Below are positions 1 through 9,153 of a stretch of DNA of 64,000 bases, piece after piece. Numbering within the stretch: the first letter of the stretch is position 1; each line of letters begins with the position of its first letter. Under the pieces are notes generated by a model. The model was not told the DNA's origin. It was given only the letters and a program-made list of their open reading frames with translations, and did not search any database. The translations under genes and the position numbers were made by a program. Source of the DNA: Ruminiclostridium sp. Its GTDB lineage: Bacteria > Bacillota > Clostridia > Oscillospirales > Ruminococcaceae. Location of the stretch: NCBI GenBank assembly GCA_017935365.1, contig JAGBHT010000032.1, positions 149,226 through 213,225 of the forward strand, written 5' to 3'.

Positions 1-821
1 TAATATCGGGAGCGCCCGCCATCGGAAAGATCGGAATCACCGACTTTCTGTTCGGCGACACCTGGTATGCAAAGAAAGAACAGTTCGGTATACTTCCGCT
101 GATACTCACATCGATATTCGGTACTCTCGGCGCTATAGTGATCGGCGTACCGATAGGACTTCTTACAGCGGTGTTCTTATCGGAGCTTGCACCAAAGGCT
201 TTAAAGAATATTGTAAAACCTGCGGTTGAGCTTCTTGCCGGTATTCCGTCTGTTATATACGGTCTGCTCGGCGCAAACCTTGTAAAACCGCTTATGTACG
301 GACTGGAAGAGATCATCTATGCGAATGACCCTACACATCAGTTTACAGGCGGTGCAAACCTTGCAAGTGCGATAGTGGTACTTGCTATAATGATACTCCC
401 CACTATCATAAACATTTCCGAAAATGCGATCAGCGCCGTTCCCTCTGAGTACAGAGAGGCAAGCTACGGACTGGGTGCTACCAAGATACAGACTATCTTC
501 AAAGTAGTAATTCCCGCCGCAAAGTCTGGTATAGCGTCTGGTGTCGTTCTCGGTGTCGGCAGAGCAATAGGTGAAGCAATGGCTATTATCCTTGTCGCAG
601 GCAACAGCGCAAATATGCCTGAATTGTTCTCATCGGTCAAGTTCCTTACAACAGGTATCGTTGCCGAATTTCCGTATTCAAGCGGACTTCACAGAGAAGC
701 GCTCTTCGCGATCGGTCTTGTGCTGTTCGTGTTCATAATGATAATTAATCTGATACTCAACGGCATACTCAAAAAGGGTGGCAAGAAAGAAAAAACGGCT
801 AAAACCGCAGGAAAGGCGTGA
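1..821 (+). CDS. pstC: Phosphate ABC transporter permease PstC (5' end outside window)
   Basis: Integral-membrane permease of the PstSCAB high-affinity phosphate importer; it pairs with PstA to form the channel. The frame is open from the first base of the window, so the gene is truncated at its 5' end. An in-frame GTG at 138 is internal, because family-like sequence (FGILPLILTSIFGTLGA) precedes it. The visible part has several hydrophobic segments and the permease EAA-type loop (EYREASYGLGATKIQTIFKV) that contacts the ATPase. The tail is Lys-rich and cytoplasmic. pstA follows after 6 bp and is co-transcribed. The binding protein PstS is not visible and would be expected upstream. Confidence 0.95.
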   Translation, partial: ISGAPAIGKIGITDFLFGDTWYAKKEQFGILPLILTSIFGTLGAIVIGVPIGLLTAVFLSELAPKALKNIVKPAVELLAGIPSVIYGLLGANLVKPLMYGLEEIIYANDPTHQFTGGANLASAIVVLAIMILPTIINISENAISAVPSEYREASYGLGATKIQTIFKVVIPAAKSGIASGVVLGVGRAIGEAMAIILVAGNSANMPELFSSVKFLTTGIVAEFPYSSGLHREALFAIGLVLFVFIMIINLILNGILKKGGKKEKTAKTAGKA

Positions 822-827
822 TAGACT

Positions 828-1736
828 ATGGCGAAAACTACGGCAAAAGAAGTTACAAATTCTCTTACAAGAAAGCGCAGAAGAGTAAGCGATATCATGC
901 TGAAGGTGCTTATCTTCCTGTCATCGGGCATAGTTGTTGCGCTGACGCTCGGTATGATAATATATATAGTGATAAAGGGCACGGAGGGTATGAGCTGGAA
1001 CTTCCTTTCAACTCCCGCATTCTCTTATCCTTATGAGAATTACGGTGTTCTCGGTAATATAATCAATACGTTTTATCTTGTTCTGATAACGCTTGTAGTC
1101 GCAACGCCTATCGGTGTCGGTGCGGCTATATACCTAACAGAATACGCAAAGCAGGGCAAGCTCACAAGAATAATCGAGTTTACGACCGAAACGCTTGCAG
1201 GCATCCCCTCGATCATATACGGACTTTTCGGAAGCGTATTCTTCTACAACATTTTCAAGGTAAACTACTCACTGCTTACAGGTGCGCTGACGCTTTCGAT
1301 AATGGTACTGCCCACTATAATCCGTACCACACAGGAAGCTATAAAGACAGTTCCGATGGGCTACAGAGAGGGTTCTATAGGTCTTGGCGCTCCCAAGTGG
1401 CACATGATAAGAACAGTTGTTCTCCCCAGCTGTATAGACGGTATACTGACATCGGTAATTCTGTCTATAGGACGTATAGTAGGCGAATCTGCGGCTCTTA
1501 TCTTCACGGCAGGTATTGCGGCTGAGGTCGGTATCAACTCGATCTGCGACATATTCGGCAAGGTCATGAACCAGGGCGGTTCGCTCACGGTTCAGCTTTA
1601 CCAGTACGCACAGCGTGGCGGTGCAGAAATGAAGTACGCGTTCTCAACAGCGCTCGTACTGCTTGTAACAGTACTTATAATCAACATCTGCGCTAAGCTT
1701 GTAGCTTACAGGATAAGAAGGAAACGTTCGGTATAA
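828..1736 (+). CDS. pstA: Phosphate ABC transporter permease PstA
   Basis: Second membrane subunit of the phosphate importer, 302 aa, the usual family length. A basic N-terminus (about 24 residues) precedes the first membrane segment. The EAA loop (GYREGSIGLGAPKWHMIRTV) lies about residues 177-196. The sequence is paralogous to the upstream PstC; both share AGIPSIIYGLFG-like and LPTII motifs. The ATG is preceded by a weak purine-rich ribosome site and lies 6 bp after the pstC stop, so translation is probably coupled. pstB follows 29 bp downstream. Confidence 0.96.
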   Translation: MAKTTAKEVTNSLTRKRRRVSDIMLKVLIFLSSGIVVALTLGMIIYIVIKGTEGMSWNFLSTPAFSYPYENYGVLGNIINTFYLVLITLVVATPIGVGAAIYLTEYAKQGKLTRIIEFTTETLAGIPSIIYGLFGSVFFYNIFKVNYSLLTGALTLSIMVLPTIIRTTQEAIKTVPMGYREGSIGLGAPKWHMIRTVVLPSCIDGILTSVILSIGRIVGESAALIFTAGIAAEVGINSICDIFGKVMNQGGSLTVQLYQYAQRGGAEMKYAFSTALVLLVTVLIINICAKLVAYRIRRKRSV

Positions 1737-1765
1737 ATTCAGAAATCAAGAAAAGAGGATAAACA

Positions 1766-2545
1766 ATGTCAGATATAATCGTACCTCAGAGCGATGTAAA
1801 GCTCTGTACAAGAAACGTAAATCTCTATTACGGCGAAAATCACGCACTGAAAGACATAAACCTTGATATAAAGACAAATAAGATCACCGCATTCATAGGA
1901 CCTTCGGGTTGCGGTAAATCTACATATCTCAAAAGCCTTAACCGTATGAACGACCTTGTACCCGATTGTAAGATTACAGGTCAGTTCCTGCTTGACGGCG
2001 AGGATATATATGCGGACGGCGTTGATACAAACGTACTGCGCCGCAGGATAGGAATGGTGTTCCAGAAGCCTAATCCCTTCCCGATGAGCATATACGACAA
2101 TATCGCATACGGACCGAGAGTACACGGCATCAAGAGCAAGGCAAAGCTTGACAGAATAGTTGAGGAAAGCCTTATCGGTGCGGCTGTATTCGATGAAGTC
2201 AAGGACAGACTGCATAAATCCGCGCTCAGCCTTTCGGGCGGTCAGCAGCAGAGAATATGTATAGCAAGAGCAATCGCGGTCCAGCCGGAAGTAATTCTTA
2301 TGGACGAACCTACATCGGCGCTTGACCCTGTATCAACGTTAAAGATCGAAGAGCTTATGAATACACTGAAAGAAAAGTACACTGTTGCAATAGTAACGCA
2401 CAATATGCAACAAGCAACCAGAATTTCCGACTTTACCGCATTTTTCTTAGTCGGCGAAATGGTTGAGTATGCCCCTACAGATGAGCTGTTCTCACGTCCT
2501 AAGGATAAGCGTACAGAGGACTACATCACGGGACGTTTCGGTTGA
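1766..2545 (+). CDS. pstB: Phosphate ABC transporter ATP-binding protein PstB
   Basis: Cytoplasmic ATPase that powers phosphate import, 259 aa. It shows Walker A (GPSGCGKST, about residues 45-53), the ABC signature (LSGGQQQR), Walker B ([13 protein letters not shown]) and the switch histidine (VTHNM). The phrase [14 protein letters not shown] after Walker A is typical of PstB rather than other ABC ATPases. An AAGAGGAT ribosome site sits just upstream of the ATG. It lies between pstA and phoU, as in most Pst operons. Confidence 0.97.
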   Translation: MSDIIVPQSDVKLCTRNVNLYYGENHALKDINLDIKTNKITAFIGPSGCGKSTYLKSLNRMNDLVPDCKITGQFLLDGEDIYADGVDTNVLRRRIGMVFQKPNPFPMSIYDNIAYGPRVHGIKSKAKLDRIVEESLIGAAVFDEVKDRLHKSALSLSGGQQQRICIARAIAVQPEVILMDEPTSALDPVSTLKIEELMNTLKEKYTVAIVTHNMQQATRISDFTAFFLVGEMVEYAPTDELFSRPKDKRTEDYITGRFG

Positions 2546-2590
2546 TTTTGCAAATTATATGTGATATTATATTAGAAAGGGCAAAAAGAA

Positions 2591-3247
2591 ATGAGAGAAA
2601 CATTTGAACATAAGCTCGGAAAGCTGAATAACGACCTTATCCGTATGGGCGGAATGATAGAAGAGGCGATAGCTTCGTCGATAACTGCGCTTCGTGACAG
2701 TGACGCCGAGCTTGCGCAGAAAGTCGTTGACGGCGACAGACAGGTAGATGAGGAAGAAAAGAACATTGAGAGCCAGTGTCTGTCGATAATACTGCGTGAA
2801 CAGCCGGTCGCAAAAGACCTGCGTAAGGTGTCTGCGGCGCTTAAAATGGTAACCGATATGGAGCGTATAGCGGATAACGCCGCCGATATTGCGGAGATCA
2901 GCCTTACAGCCGATGTATCGACTATCATGCACATAGTAAAAGAGATCCAGACTATGAGCGAAAAGGTCATAATAATGGTTTCACACTCTATAGATTCATT
3001 CGTAACTACCGATATGGAGCTTGCAAATGAAACGATAAAGGCGGACGATGAGGTCGACGAGCTGTTTATTTCGATAAGAAACCGCATAGTAGAGCTTATA
3101 AAGAGCGAGCATTGCAGCGGAGAGGTTGCGGTTGACGCTCTTATGATAGTAAAATATCTTGAAAGAATAGCTGACCACGCAGTAAATATCTGCGAGTGGG
3201 TCGAGTTCTTCAAGACGGGAGAATACAAGAATACCCGTATTATTTAA
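2591..3247 (+). CDS. phoU: Phosphate transport regulatory protein PhoU
   Basis: Cytoplasmic helical protein, 218 aa, that links Pst transporter state to the PhoR kinase and restrains signalling when phosphate is plentiful. It consists of two repeated three-helix PhoU domains, each with the metal-binding signature: ERIADNAADIAE (about residues 94-105) and ERIADHAVNICEW (about 194-206). These E-R-x-x-D motifs are family hallmarks. An AGAAAGGGC-type ribosome site precedes the ATG. Its place between pstB and a phoB-phoR pair supports the role. Confidence 0.96.
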   Translation: MRETFEHKLGKLNNDLIRMGGMIEEAIASSITALRDSDAELAQKVVDGDRQVDEEEKNIESQCLSIILREQPVAKDLRKVSAALKMVTDMERIADNAADIAEISLTADVSTIMHIVKEIQTMSEKVIIMVSHSIDSFVTTDMELANETIKADDEVDELFISIRNRIVELIKSEHCSGEVAVDALMIVKYLERIADHAVNICEWVEFFKTGEYKNTRII

Positions 3248-3261
3248 ACGGAGGAAATATA

Positions 3262-3960
3262 ATGGCTGAACGTGTCTATATAACCGAGGATGATGACAGT
3301 ATAAGAGAGCTTGTAACAGTGGCTCTTTCCGCATATTCATACGAGGTGGAGAGCTTTGTGAGCGCCGAGGACTGCCTTGCCGCAACGGAAAAACAGGTAC
3401 CGGATATATTCCTGTTTGACATAATGTTACCTGGTATGGACGGAGTGCAGGCAGTCAAGATCCTGCGTGAACGGGAAGAAACAAAGAATACGCCTATACT
3501 TATGCTGACAGCAAAATCCGCTGAGATAGACAAGGTTTTCGGGCTTGAAAACGGCGCCGATGATTATCTGACAAAGCCGTTCGGAATTATGGAGCTTGCC
3601 GCAAGAATAAAGGCTCTGCTCAGACGTGCGGGAAGAGGTTCATCCGACAGCAGTTCCGAGAAAATTACCGCAGGCGGTATCACGATAAATACTGCGCTCA
3701 GAGAAGTAAGCCGTGACGGAAAGCCGGTCGAGCTGACGCTTAAAGAATATGAACTTCTTTTGTATCTTTTAAAGAACCGCTCAAGGGTCGTAAGCCGTGA
3801 AGAACTTCTGACAAAGGTCTGGGGCATTGATTTTGTCGGTGAAACAAGAACGCTTGATATGCACATAGGAACGCTCAGAAAAAAGCTCAGCGACGACGCG
3901 GAGAACGCTCATCTTATCAAGACGGTAAGAGGTATCGGCTACAGATTTATAGGAGAATAA
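3262..3960 (+). CDS. phoB: OmpR/PhoB-family response regulator
   Basis: Two-component transcription factor, 232 aa from ATG 3262, chosen over an upstream in-frame start because GGAGG lies just before it. The receiver domain (about 1-120) has the acidic cluster EDDD (9-12), phosphoacceptor Asp53 in LFDIMLPGMDG, the LTAK switch region and KPF. The winged-helix DNA-binding domain (about 130-230) ends with RTLDMHIGTLRKKL and TVRGIGYRF. It lies directly after phoU and before its kinase. By location this is the PhoB/PhoP-type phosphate regulator. Proteins of this type bind direct repeats spaced 11 bp; such repeats occur at 20698 and 21886. Confidence 0.92.
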   Translation: MAERVYITEDDDSIRELVTVALSAYSYEVESFVSAEDCLAATEKQVPDIFLFDIMLPGMDGVQAVKILREREETKNTPILMLTAKSAEIDKVFGLENGADDYLTKPFGIMELAARIKALLRRAGRGSSDSSSEKITAGGITINTALREVSRDGKPVELTLKEYELLLYLLKNRSRVVSREELLTKVWGIDFVGETRTLDMHIGTLRKKLSDDAENAHLIKTVRGIGYRFIGE

Positions 3961-3975
3961 CAGGAGGACGTACAG

Positions 3976-5721
3976 ATGAAGAAAGCGCTTATAGTACGTT
4001 TCCTTATAGTAATTGCAATTGTCATGTCGGTGTGCGTGGTATCTGCTACCGCACTCCTTTCAAGCACGGAGCAGAACGTCAGAAAAAGCGATATGCTGAC
4101 TTCTCTCGGACTTATCCGTGAAATATACGAGGACGAACCAAACCACGACTATGACCTTGCAAACAGATTAAGCTCACTTATCGGCAATGCCAGAGTGAGC
4201 TTTATCAATAAGGAAGGCACTGTATTTGTAGATACTTATATTGACGGTGAGCCTAATGACAATCACAACAACCGTGAGGAAATAAAGCAGGCAGAGCTGA
4301 CCGGAAGCGGAGTAGCGGTAAGATACTCAAAGACGCTCGGTAAAAATCAGATCTATGCCGCAATGAAGGTAAAGGACGACGACATAATCAGAATAAGCTA
4401 CAACATAAACAGCTATATGGATTTTGCGTCAATGTTCATAGCGCCCATGCTGATCGCCGCCGCAATAGGTATAATCACAGGGCTTATAGCGGTAAGCAGT
4501 GTGGCACGTCAGATAATGAAACCGATAAACAGCATATCCGAGGCCATGAGCAGTATGAAGTATGTCGGCGATGATAAAGTGACAGCGGAACTTGAAGAGA
4601 TACCCGCACACAAGTACCCCGAACTTGACGAATTTGTCACTATGTTCAACTTCATGCGCAAGAGCATACAGGACAATATGAAAACGCTTGAGAACGAGCG
4701 TGAAAAGGAACGTTTCATACTTGAAAGCTTACAGGACGGTGTCATACTCTATGGCAACGATCTGTCGGTAATATCTATCAACCGTGCGGGACTTAAACTT
4801 CTCGGCGCGTCTGCAGACAGCCGCATTTCGACTATCCCCGAGCTTGCAAGAAAGCCTGAGATAATCAGCGGAGCGGAGAAAGCGGCAAACGAGGACAAGA
4901 CGGTAACTATCGACAGCACCGTTGACGGCAGGATTCTGCTCGTACAGGTATTCCCCGTATCGAAGAGCGGAATAGACGCTATGCACGGTGGACTTATGGT
5001 TATCCGTGACGTTACCGACAAGCGTATGTCTGAACAGCTCAAAGCCGATTTCTTTGCAAATGCGGGACATGAGCTTAAAACGCCGCTGACAGCAATTTCC
5101 GGCTTTGCGGAGCTTCTTGAAAACGGGCTTGTACCTAAGGACAAAAAGGATTATTATATCGGTAAGATCCTTACCGAGGCAAAGAGAATGTCAACGATAA
5201 TCAGCGACATTCTTGAGATATCCTCACTTGAAAACAAGACGGCAGCCGAGGAAGTGACCGACTGCAAGCTGCTTGAAATCTGCACCGCCGTAAAGGAATG
5301 CCTTGAACCTACTGCGGCGGCAAAGAATGTTACTATCGATTTATCGGGTGACGGTTTTACCGTCCGTGCCGCGTACAAGCACATATACGAATTGGTTGAA
5401 AACATAGTCAGCAACGCCATAAAATACAACAAGGACGGAGGCAAGGTAGAAATTAAGCTGCACGACGTCGGAGAGATAGGCTGTATCTATGTAAAGGATA
5501 ACGGCATAGGAATCCCGAAAGAATCGCTGAGCCGTGTGTTTGAACGTTTCTATCGCGTTGACAAGGGCAGAAGCACCAAAGAGGGAAGCACGGGACTGGG
5601 CTTATCTATAGTAAAGCATATCGTCAACTGTTACGGAGGTACGGTAACTATAGACAGCGAGCTTGGCAAAGGAACGCTTGTCTGCGTAAAACTGCCAATC
5701 GCTAAGGGAATAGAAGAGTAA
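3976..5721 (+). CDS. phoR: PhoR-type sensor histidine kinase
   Basis: Membrane sensor kinase, 581 aa, partner of the regulator 15 bp upstream. TM1 is about residues 7-29, the extracytoplasmic sensor about 30-150, TM2 about 153-175, then HAMP (KPINSISEAM), a PAS domain (about 245-345), HisKA with the phosphoacceptor His365 in HELKTPLTAISGF, and HATPase_c with NIVSNAIKYN (N box, about 476-485), DNGIGIP (G1), the FERFYRVDKG F box and GTGLGLSIVKHI (G2). This HAMP-PAS-HK order is that of Gram-positive PhoR/WalK kinases; the pst-phoU context favours PhoR. The next gene has its own promoter at 5747. Confidence 0.92.
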   Translation: MKKALIVRFLIVIAIVMSVCVVSATALLSSTEQNVRKSDMLTSLGLIREIYEDEPNHDYDLANRLSSLIGNARVSFINKEGTVFVDTYIDGEPNDNHNNREEIKQAELTGSGVAVRYSKTLGKNQIYAAMKVKDDDIIRISYNINSYMDFASMFIAPMLIAAAIGIITGLIAVSSVARQIMKPINSISEAMSSMKYVGDDKVTAELEEIPAHKYPELDEFVTMFNFMRKSIQDNMKTLENEREKERFILESLQDGVILYGNDLSVISINRAGLKLLGASADSRISTIPELARKPEIISGAEKAANEDKTVTIDSTVDGRILLVQVFPVSKSGIDAMHGGLMVIRDVTDKRMSEQLKADFFANAGHELKTPLTAISGFAELLENGLVPKDKKDYYIGKILTEAKRMSTIISDILEISSLENKTAAEEVTDCKLLEICTAVKECLEPTAAAKNVTIDLSGDGFTVRAAYKHIYELVENIVSNAIKYNKDGGKVEIKLHDVGEIGCIYVKDNGIGIPKESLSRVFERFYRVDKGRSTKEGSTGLGLSIVKHIVNCYGGTVTIDSELGKGTLVCVKLPIAKGIEE

Positions 5722-5746
5722 GTTTTTCTGTTTCATATTTTTCCGC

Positions 5747-5775
5747 TTGACACGGCGGTACATTTATGATACACT
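5747..5775 (+). promoter_or_regulatory. Promoter of the T-box/cysE-cysS transcript
   Basis: TTGACA at 5747-5752 and TACACT at 5770-5775 with a 17-bp spacer. It lies right after phoR and before the T-box leader, so transcription would start near 5782. Confidence 0.75.
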
Positions 5776-5781
5776 AAGCAT

Positions 5782-6050
5782 ATAGTAAAACATAAGTGTA
5801 AAGACCGTGTACGGCAAGAGTACCTGGAAAATGAAGTCTTACAGAGAGCCGTGTCAGGTGAAAGACGGCAGACGGATTTACGGCGAAGTGCGGCTGTACG
5901 GATATTTTTATCCGGGTCGGCAGAGGGAAAATTTCAAGTATCTCTGTCCGTTTTGTCTGCGTTAAAGACATAAAGGGAGTGTAAGCTCCGAATCGAAGTG
6001 GAACCGTGGTATATACCGCCTTCGTCTGCAATGCAGAAGAAGGCTTTTTT
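5782..6050 (+). promoter_or_regulatory. Cysteine-specific T-box riboswitch (tRNA-Cys sensing leader)
   Basis: Long untranslated leader before cysE-cysS. The distal stem I signature AGAGAGCCG...GGTGAAAGACGG is at about 5835-5863. On the returning strand of stem I, GAAGTGC puts a TGC codon at 5889-5891 where the specifier codon should be, which matches cysteine. The T-box sequence GAAGTGGAACCGTGG lies at about 5995-6009; its TGGA can pair with UCCA, fitting the U73 discriminator of tRNA-Cys. It is followed by an intrinsic terminator, GCCTTC...GAAGGC plus six T (6018-6050). Uncharged tRNA-Cys should stabilise the antiterminator and switch on cysE-cysS. Stem boundaries were judged by eye. Confidence 0.92.
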
Positions 6051-6086
6051 ATTTTGTGATTTTGTTTTGTGAAAGGTAGGAAATGA

Positions 6087-6749
6087 ATGTTCGATAAGAT
6101 AAAAGCGGATATCAAATCGGTCAGAGAACGAGATCCTGCCGTTAAGAGCGACCTTGAGGTATTTTTCCTCTATCCCAGTTTCAAGGCAGTCAGGGCATAC
6201 CGCAGGGCGCATAAATGGTATCTTAAGAAGCACTATTTCATAGCAAGATGGATCTCACAGCGCGCTTTACGCAAGACGGGTATTGAGATCCACCCCGGTG
6301 CAACGATAGGAAAGGGCTTGTTCATTGACCACGGAAGCGGTGTTGTAATAGGTGAGACCACCGAGATAGGCGACTATTGCACGCTGTATCAGAACGTTAC
6401 GCTCGGCGGTACGGGTAAGGACACGGGAAAACGTCACCCGACGCTCGGTAACAACGTAATGGTAGGCTCGGGCGCAAGGGTACTCGGACCGTTCAAGGTA
6501 GGCGATAACGCAAAGATAGCCGCAAATGCGGTAGTTCTGTCCGAAGTTCCGCCTAACTCAACGGCAGTCGGTGTTCCTGCAAGGGTAGTACGCCGTGACG
6601 GGCAGAAGGTCAACGCCTGCGACCTTGACCAGATACACATTCCCGACCCTGTGGCACAGCAGATATGTGCCTTACAGAGCAAGCTGGAAACAATGCAGAG
6701 CGAGATAGATCTGCTGAGAGAAGAACTCAAAGAGAACAATATTAAATAA
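6087..6749 (+). CDS. cysE: Serine O-acetyltransferase
   Basis: Cytoplasmic enzyme, 220 aa, that makes O-acetylserine from serine and acetyl-CoA, the first step of cysteine synthesis. An N-terminal helical region (about 1-60) precedes the left-handed beta-helix of hexapeptide repeats, with the catalytic-region motifs HPGATIGKGLFIDHGSGVVIG (His and Asp) and GGTGKDTGKRHPTLGNNV. The C-terminal helix, about 190-220, is charged and coiled-coil-like. It is the first gene after the Cys T-box and 18 bp ahead of cysS, so cysteine supply and tRNA charging are co-regulated. Confidence 0.95.
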   Translation: MFDKIKADIKSVRERDPAVKSDLEVFFLYPSFKAVRAYRRAHKWYLKKHYFIARWISQRALRKTGIEIHPGATIGKGLFIDHGSGVVIGETTEIGDYCTLYQNVTLGGTGKDTGKRHPTLGNNVMVGSGARVLGPFKVGDNAKIAANAVVLSEVPPNSTAVGVPARVVRRDGQKVNACDLDQIHIPDPVAQQICALQSKLETMQSEIDLLREELKENNIK

Positions 6750-6767
6750 AAAAGCGAGGATAAGAAA

Positions 6768-8186
6768 ATGCAGTTATATAATTCATTATCACACAAAAAA
6801 GAAGAATTTGTACCGAATGTCGAGGGCAAGGTAAATATGTACACCTGCGGTCCTACCGTGTATCATTTTGCGCATATCGGCAACCTCCGCAGTTATATCA
6901 TGGAGGACGTACTCGAAAAGTATCTGCGCTATGTCGGCTATGACGTAAAGCGTGTTATGAACATTACCGATGTAGGACACCTGACAAGCGACGGCGACAC
7001 GGGCGACGACAAGATGTTAAAGGGCGCAAAGCGTGAGCATAAGACGGTTATGGAGATAGCAAAGTACTACACCGACGCTTTCTTTGAGGACTGCAAGAAG
7101 CTGAATATCAAGCGCCCCGACGTTGTTGAACCTGCCACACATTGCATTGCCGACTTCATCAAGGTGATTTCCGCCCTTATCGAAAAGGGCTATGCTTATG
7201 AAGCAGGCGGAAACATCTACTTTGATACCTCAAAGCTTGAAAAGTACTATGTGTTCAACGACTTCAAGGAAGAAGATCTTGCGGTAGGCGTCCGTGAGGG
7301 CGTTGAAGAGGACGGCAACAAGAGAAACAAGGCTGACTTCGTTCTGTGGTTCACAAAGTCAAAGTTTGACGATCAGGAACTCAAGTGGGACAGCCCGTGG
7401 GGAGTAGGCTACCCCGGCTGGCATATCGAGTGCAGCTGCATAAGTATGAAGCATCTCGGTGAATATCTTGACATCCACTGCGGCGGCATCGACAACGCAT
7501 TCCCCCACCACACAAATGAGATAGCACAGAGCGAGGCTTATCTCGGTCATAAGTGGTGCAACTACTGGTTCCACGTTCACCACCTCAATACAAACAGCGG
7601 CAAGATGAGCAAGTCGAAGGGCGAGTTCCTGACAGTATCTCTGCTTGAAAGCAAGGGCTATGATCCTGTGATATATCGTTTCTTCTGCCTGCTGTCACAC
7701 TACAGAAAGTCGCTCGTATTCTCTTATGAAAACCTTGACAATGCAAAGGGTGCATACGAAAAGCTGGTCGCTAAGATAGCACAGCTTTTAAAGGCAGAGC
7801 AGGGCGAGGTCGACAAGGCGGCTTACGACAAGCTCCGCGAGGGCTTCACTGCCGCTATGGATAACGATATAAATACATCGCTTGCAATCACTGCACTGTA
7901 TGACGTGTTAAAGGCTGACACTACACCTGCCACAAAGCTTGCGCTTATCGCAGACTACGACAAGGTGCTTTCGCTGTCGCTTATTGAAAAGGCTAAGGCT
8001 GTAAACGAAAAGCCTGCCGATACAGCGGAAGAGCTTCCTGCCGAAATTCTTGAGCTTGCCGAGCAGAGAAAGCAGGCAAGAAAGGATAAGAACTTCGCAC
8101 TTGCCGATGAGCTTAGAGATAAGATAACCGCAATGGGCTACACCGTCGAGGAAACAAGACAGGGAACGGTTATAAAGAAGAAGTAA
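6768..8186 (+). CDS. cysS: Cysteinyl-tRNA synthetase
   Basis: Class I aminoacyl-tRNA synthetase, 472 aa, that charges tRNA-Cys. Visible features are [19 protein letters not shown] with the HIGH-like HIGN and the zinc-ligand Cys, WHIECS (zinc site and cysteine selectivity), [19 protein letters not shown], and KMSKS at about 277-281 in [12 protein letters not shown]. The C-terminal DALR-type anticodon-binding domain ends in [15 protein letters not shown]. Expression is under the Cys T-box shared with cysE. A strong hairpin terminator follows at once. Confidence 0.97.
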   Translation: MQLYNSLSHKKEEFVPNVEGKVNMYTCGPTVYHFAHIGNLRSYIMEDVLEKYLRYVGYDVKRVMNITDVGHLTSDGDTGDDKMLKGAKREHKTVMEIAKYYTDAFFEDCKKLNIKRPDVVEPATHCIADFIKVISALIEKGYAYEAGGNIYFDTSKLEKYYVFNDFKEEDLAVGVREGVEEDGNKRNKADFVLWFTKSKFDDQELKWDSPWGVGYPGWHIECSCISMKHLGEYLDIHCGGIDNAFPHHTNEIAQSEAYLGHKWCNYWFHVHHLNTNSGKMSKSKGEFLTVSLLESKGYDPVIYRFFCLLSHYRKSLVFSYENLDNAKGAYEKLVAKIAQLLKAEQGEVDKAAYDKLREGFTAAMDNDINTSLAITALYDVLKADTTPATKLALIADYDKVLSLSLIEKAKAVNEKPADTAEELPAEILELAEQRKQARKDKNFALADELRDKITAMGYTVEETRQGTVIKKK

Positions 8187-8194
8187 GATAATTA

Positions 8195-8220
8195 AACGGG
8201 AGGTTGTTGCCTCCCGTTTT
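8195..8220 (+). terminator. Intrinsic terminator after cysS
   Basis: The ACGGGAGG / CCTCCCGT arms with a short TTGTTG loop and a T run end the cysE-cysS transcript. Confidence 0.9.
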
Positions 8221-8239
8221 GTGTTATTATGTATGTTTG

Positions 8240-8665
8240 TCACTCCCCGATTATCGTTTTACCAACCTCATACTGTTCGGGAAAAGCTTTGTCAAGATCT
8301 ATTTTTTCACCGTATGATCTTTCAAATGTGTTGTTGGAATTAGTTGTACTTGATGTTTGATGATAGGAGGATTTTCCTGCAATCATTTCTAGGTAGTTGT
8401 TGATTGAATAGCAAAATTCGGTTATTTTAATTTCATTTTTAATTTGCTCAGCTTTAGCGTCCAACAAAAATGTAATTACAAGCGTTGAAACGATTTCCAA
8501 AAAAGTAACAACCAGTGTTATTATGATAGTAGTTATCATCACCCCCGATGTAGCGTTAGTATTGAAGTTGCCGGCTAAAAGCATACCTGCTATAAATAAA
8601 ACGATTGCGCCTATTATGCCTATAGTAAGTATCACCGTTGATAAAGTTCTGAGTTTTGATTCCAT
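8240..8665 (-). CDS. Hypothetical membrane protein with two TM segments
   Basis: 141 aa, not recognised as a known family. Two hydrophobic segments (about residues 9-31 and 43-68) are followed by a cytoplasmic, polar C-terminal half that starts with DAKAEQIKNEIKITEF. The ribosome site GGAGG lies 8 bp before the ATG. It is transcribed divergently from the XRE regulator at 8775, from overlapping promoter DNA; a TTGACA-17-TATATG promoter can be read on the minus strand. Divergence from a small Cro/C1-type regulator suggests, but does not prove, that the regulator controls it. Confidence 0.7.
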   Translation of the reverse strand: MESKLRTLSTVILTIGIIGAIVLFIAGMLLAGNFNTNATSGVMITTIIITLVVTFLEIVSTLVITFLLDAKAEQIKNEIKITEFCYSINNYLEMIAGKSSYHQTSSTTNSNNTFERSYGEKIDLDKAFPEQYEVGKTIIGE

Positions 8666-8699
8666 GTTTATACCTCCGTATTTTCAACAAATTATCGCA

Positions 8700-8761
8700 T
8701 ATAATTCTTTTGCGGAATTTTGTCAAGCGTTTTTCCATTATAATTCTAATTAAGAATATAA
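8700..8761. promoter_or_regulatory. Overlapping divergent promoters with AT-rich imperfect palindrome
   Basis: Minus strand: TTGACA (plus 8719-8724 region, TTGTCAA context) with a 17-bp spacer to TATATG. Plus strand: TATAAT at 8739-8744 for the XRE gene, with no good -35. An imperfect 24-bp palindrome (8738-8761, 9 of 12 pairs by eye) covers the plus -10 and is a possible operator of the adjacent regulator. Confidence 0.4.
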
Positions 8762-8774
8762 GGGGGAACGGCGC

Positions 8775-9029
8775 ATGAAAATCCGCAAGAAAGAATACGG
8801 CACGGCAAATATGGTTGGCAGAAATATTGAGCATTTACGCAAGCAAAAGGGTATAAAGCAGAAAGATTTCATTGCTCGTATGCAGGTGTGCGGCTGTGAC
8901 ATTAATTCTTCAAGCTATTCAAAGCTCGAGGGTCAGCTCCGCTTTGCGAATGATAAAGAGCTGTATGTCATTGCCAAAATTCTCGGCATCAGTGTTGATG
9001 AGCTTTTTGAATGTACAAACGAAGAATAA
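8775..9029 (+). CDS. XRE/Cro-C1 family helix-turn-helix regulator
   Basis: Small DNA-binding protein, 84 aa. The HTH_3 domain spans about residues 14-80: NIEHLRKQKGIKQKDFIARM (helices 1-2), then a recognition region ending in SSSYSKLEGQLRFAND, then AKILGISVDELF, the family end signature. It has no other domain. The GGGGGAACGG ribosome region lies upstream of the ATG. It is divergent from the small membrane protein at 8240-8665 and ends at a terminator shared with the convergent gene at 9154. Confidence 0.88.
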   Translation: MKIRKKEYGTANMVGRNIEHLRKQKGIKQKDFIARMQVCGCDINSSSYSKLEGQLRFANDKELYVIAKILGISVDELFECTNEE

Positions 9030-9090
9030 ATTCGGTTTGATAAGCTCTGCTAACGGTTATCCCCATACAACAAGGATTGTATTATATAAC

Positions 9091-9118
9091 AAAGGCACCG
9101 ATTGTTCGGTGCCTTTTG
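9091..9118. terminator. Bidirectional terminator
   Basis: AAAGGCACCGA / TCGGTGCCTTTT hairpin with A and T tracts on either side, between the convergent genes at 9029 and 9154. Confidence 0.88.
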
Positions 9119-9153
9119 TCGTATTGTTATTCTGTTGTAAAACCGTCCGGAAC

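Noticed and set aside
1769..2215. Open frames on the strand opposite pst, rnf and other genes
   Set aside because: Many long antisense frames exist because of codon bias. They lack ribosome sites and overlap strongly recognised genes.
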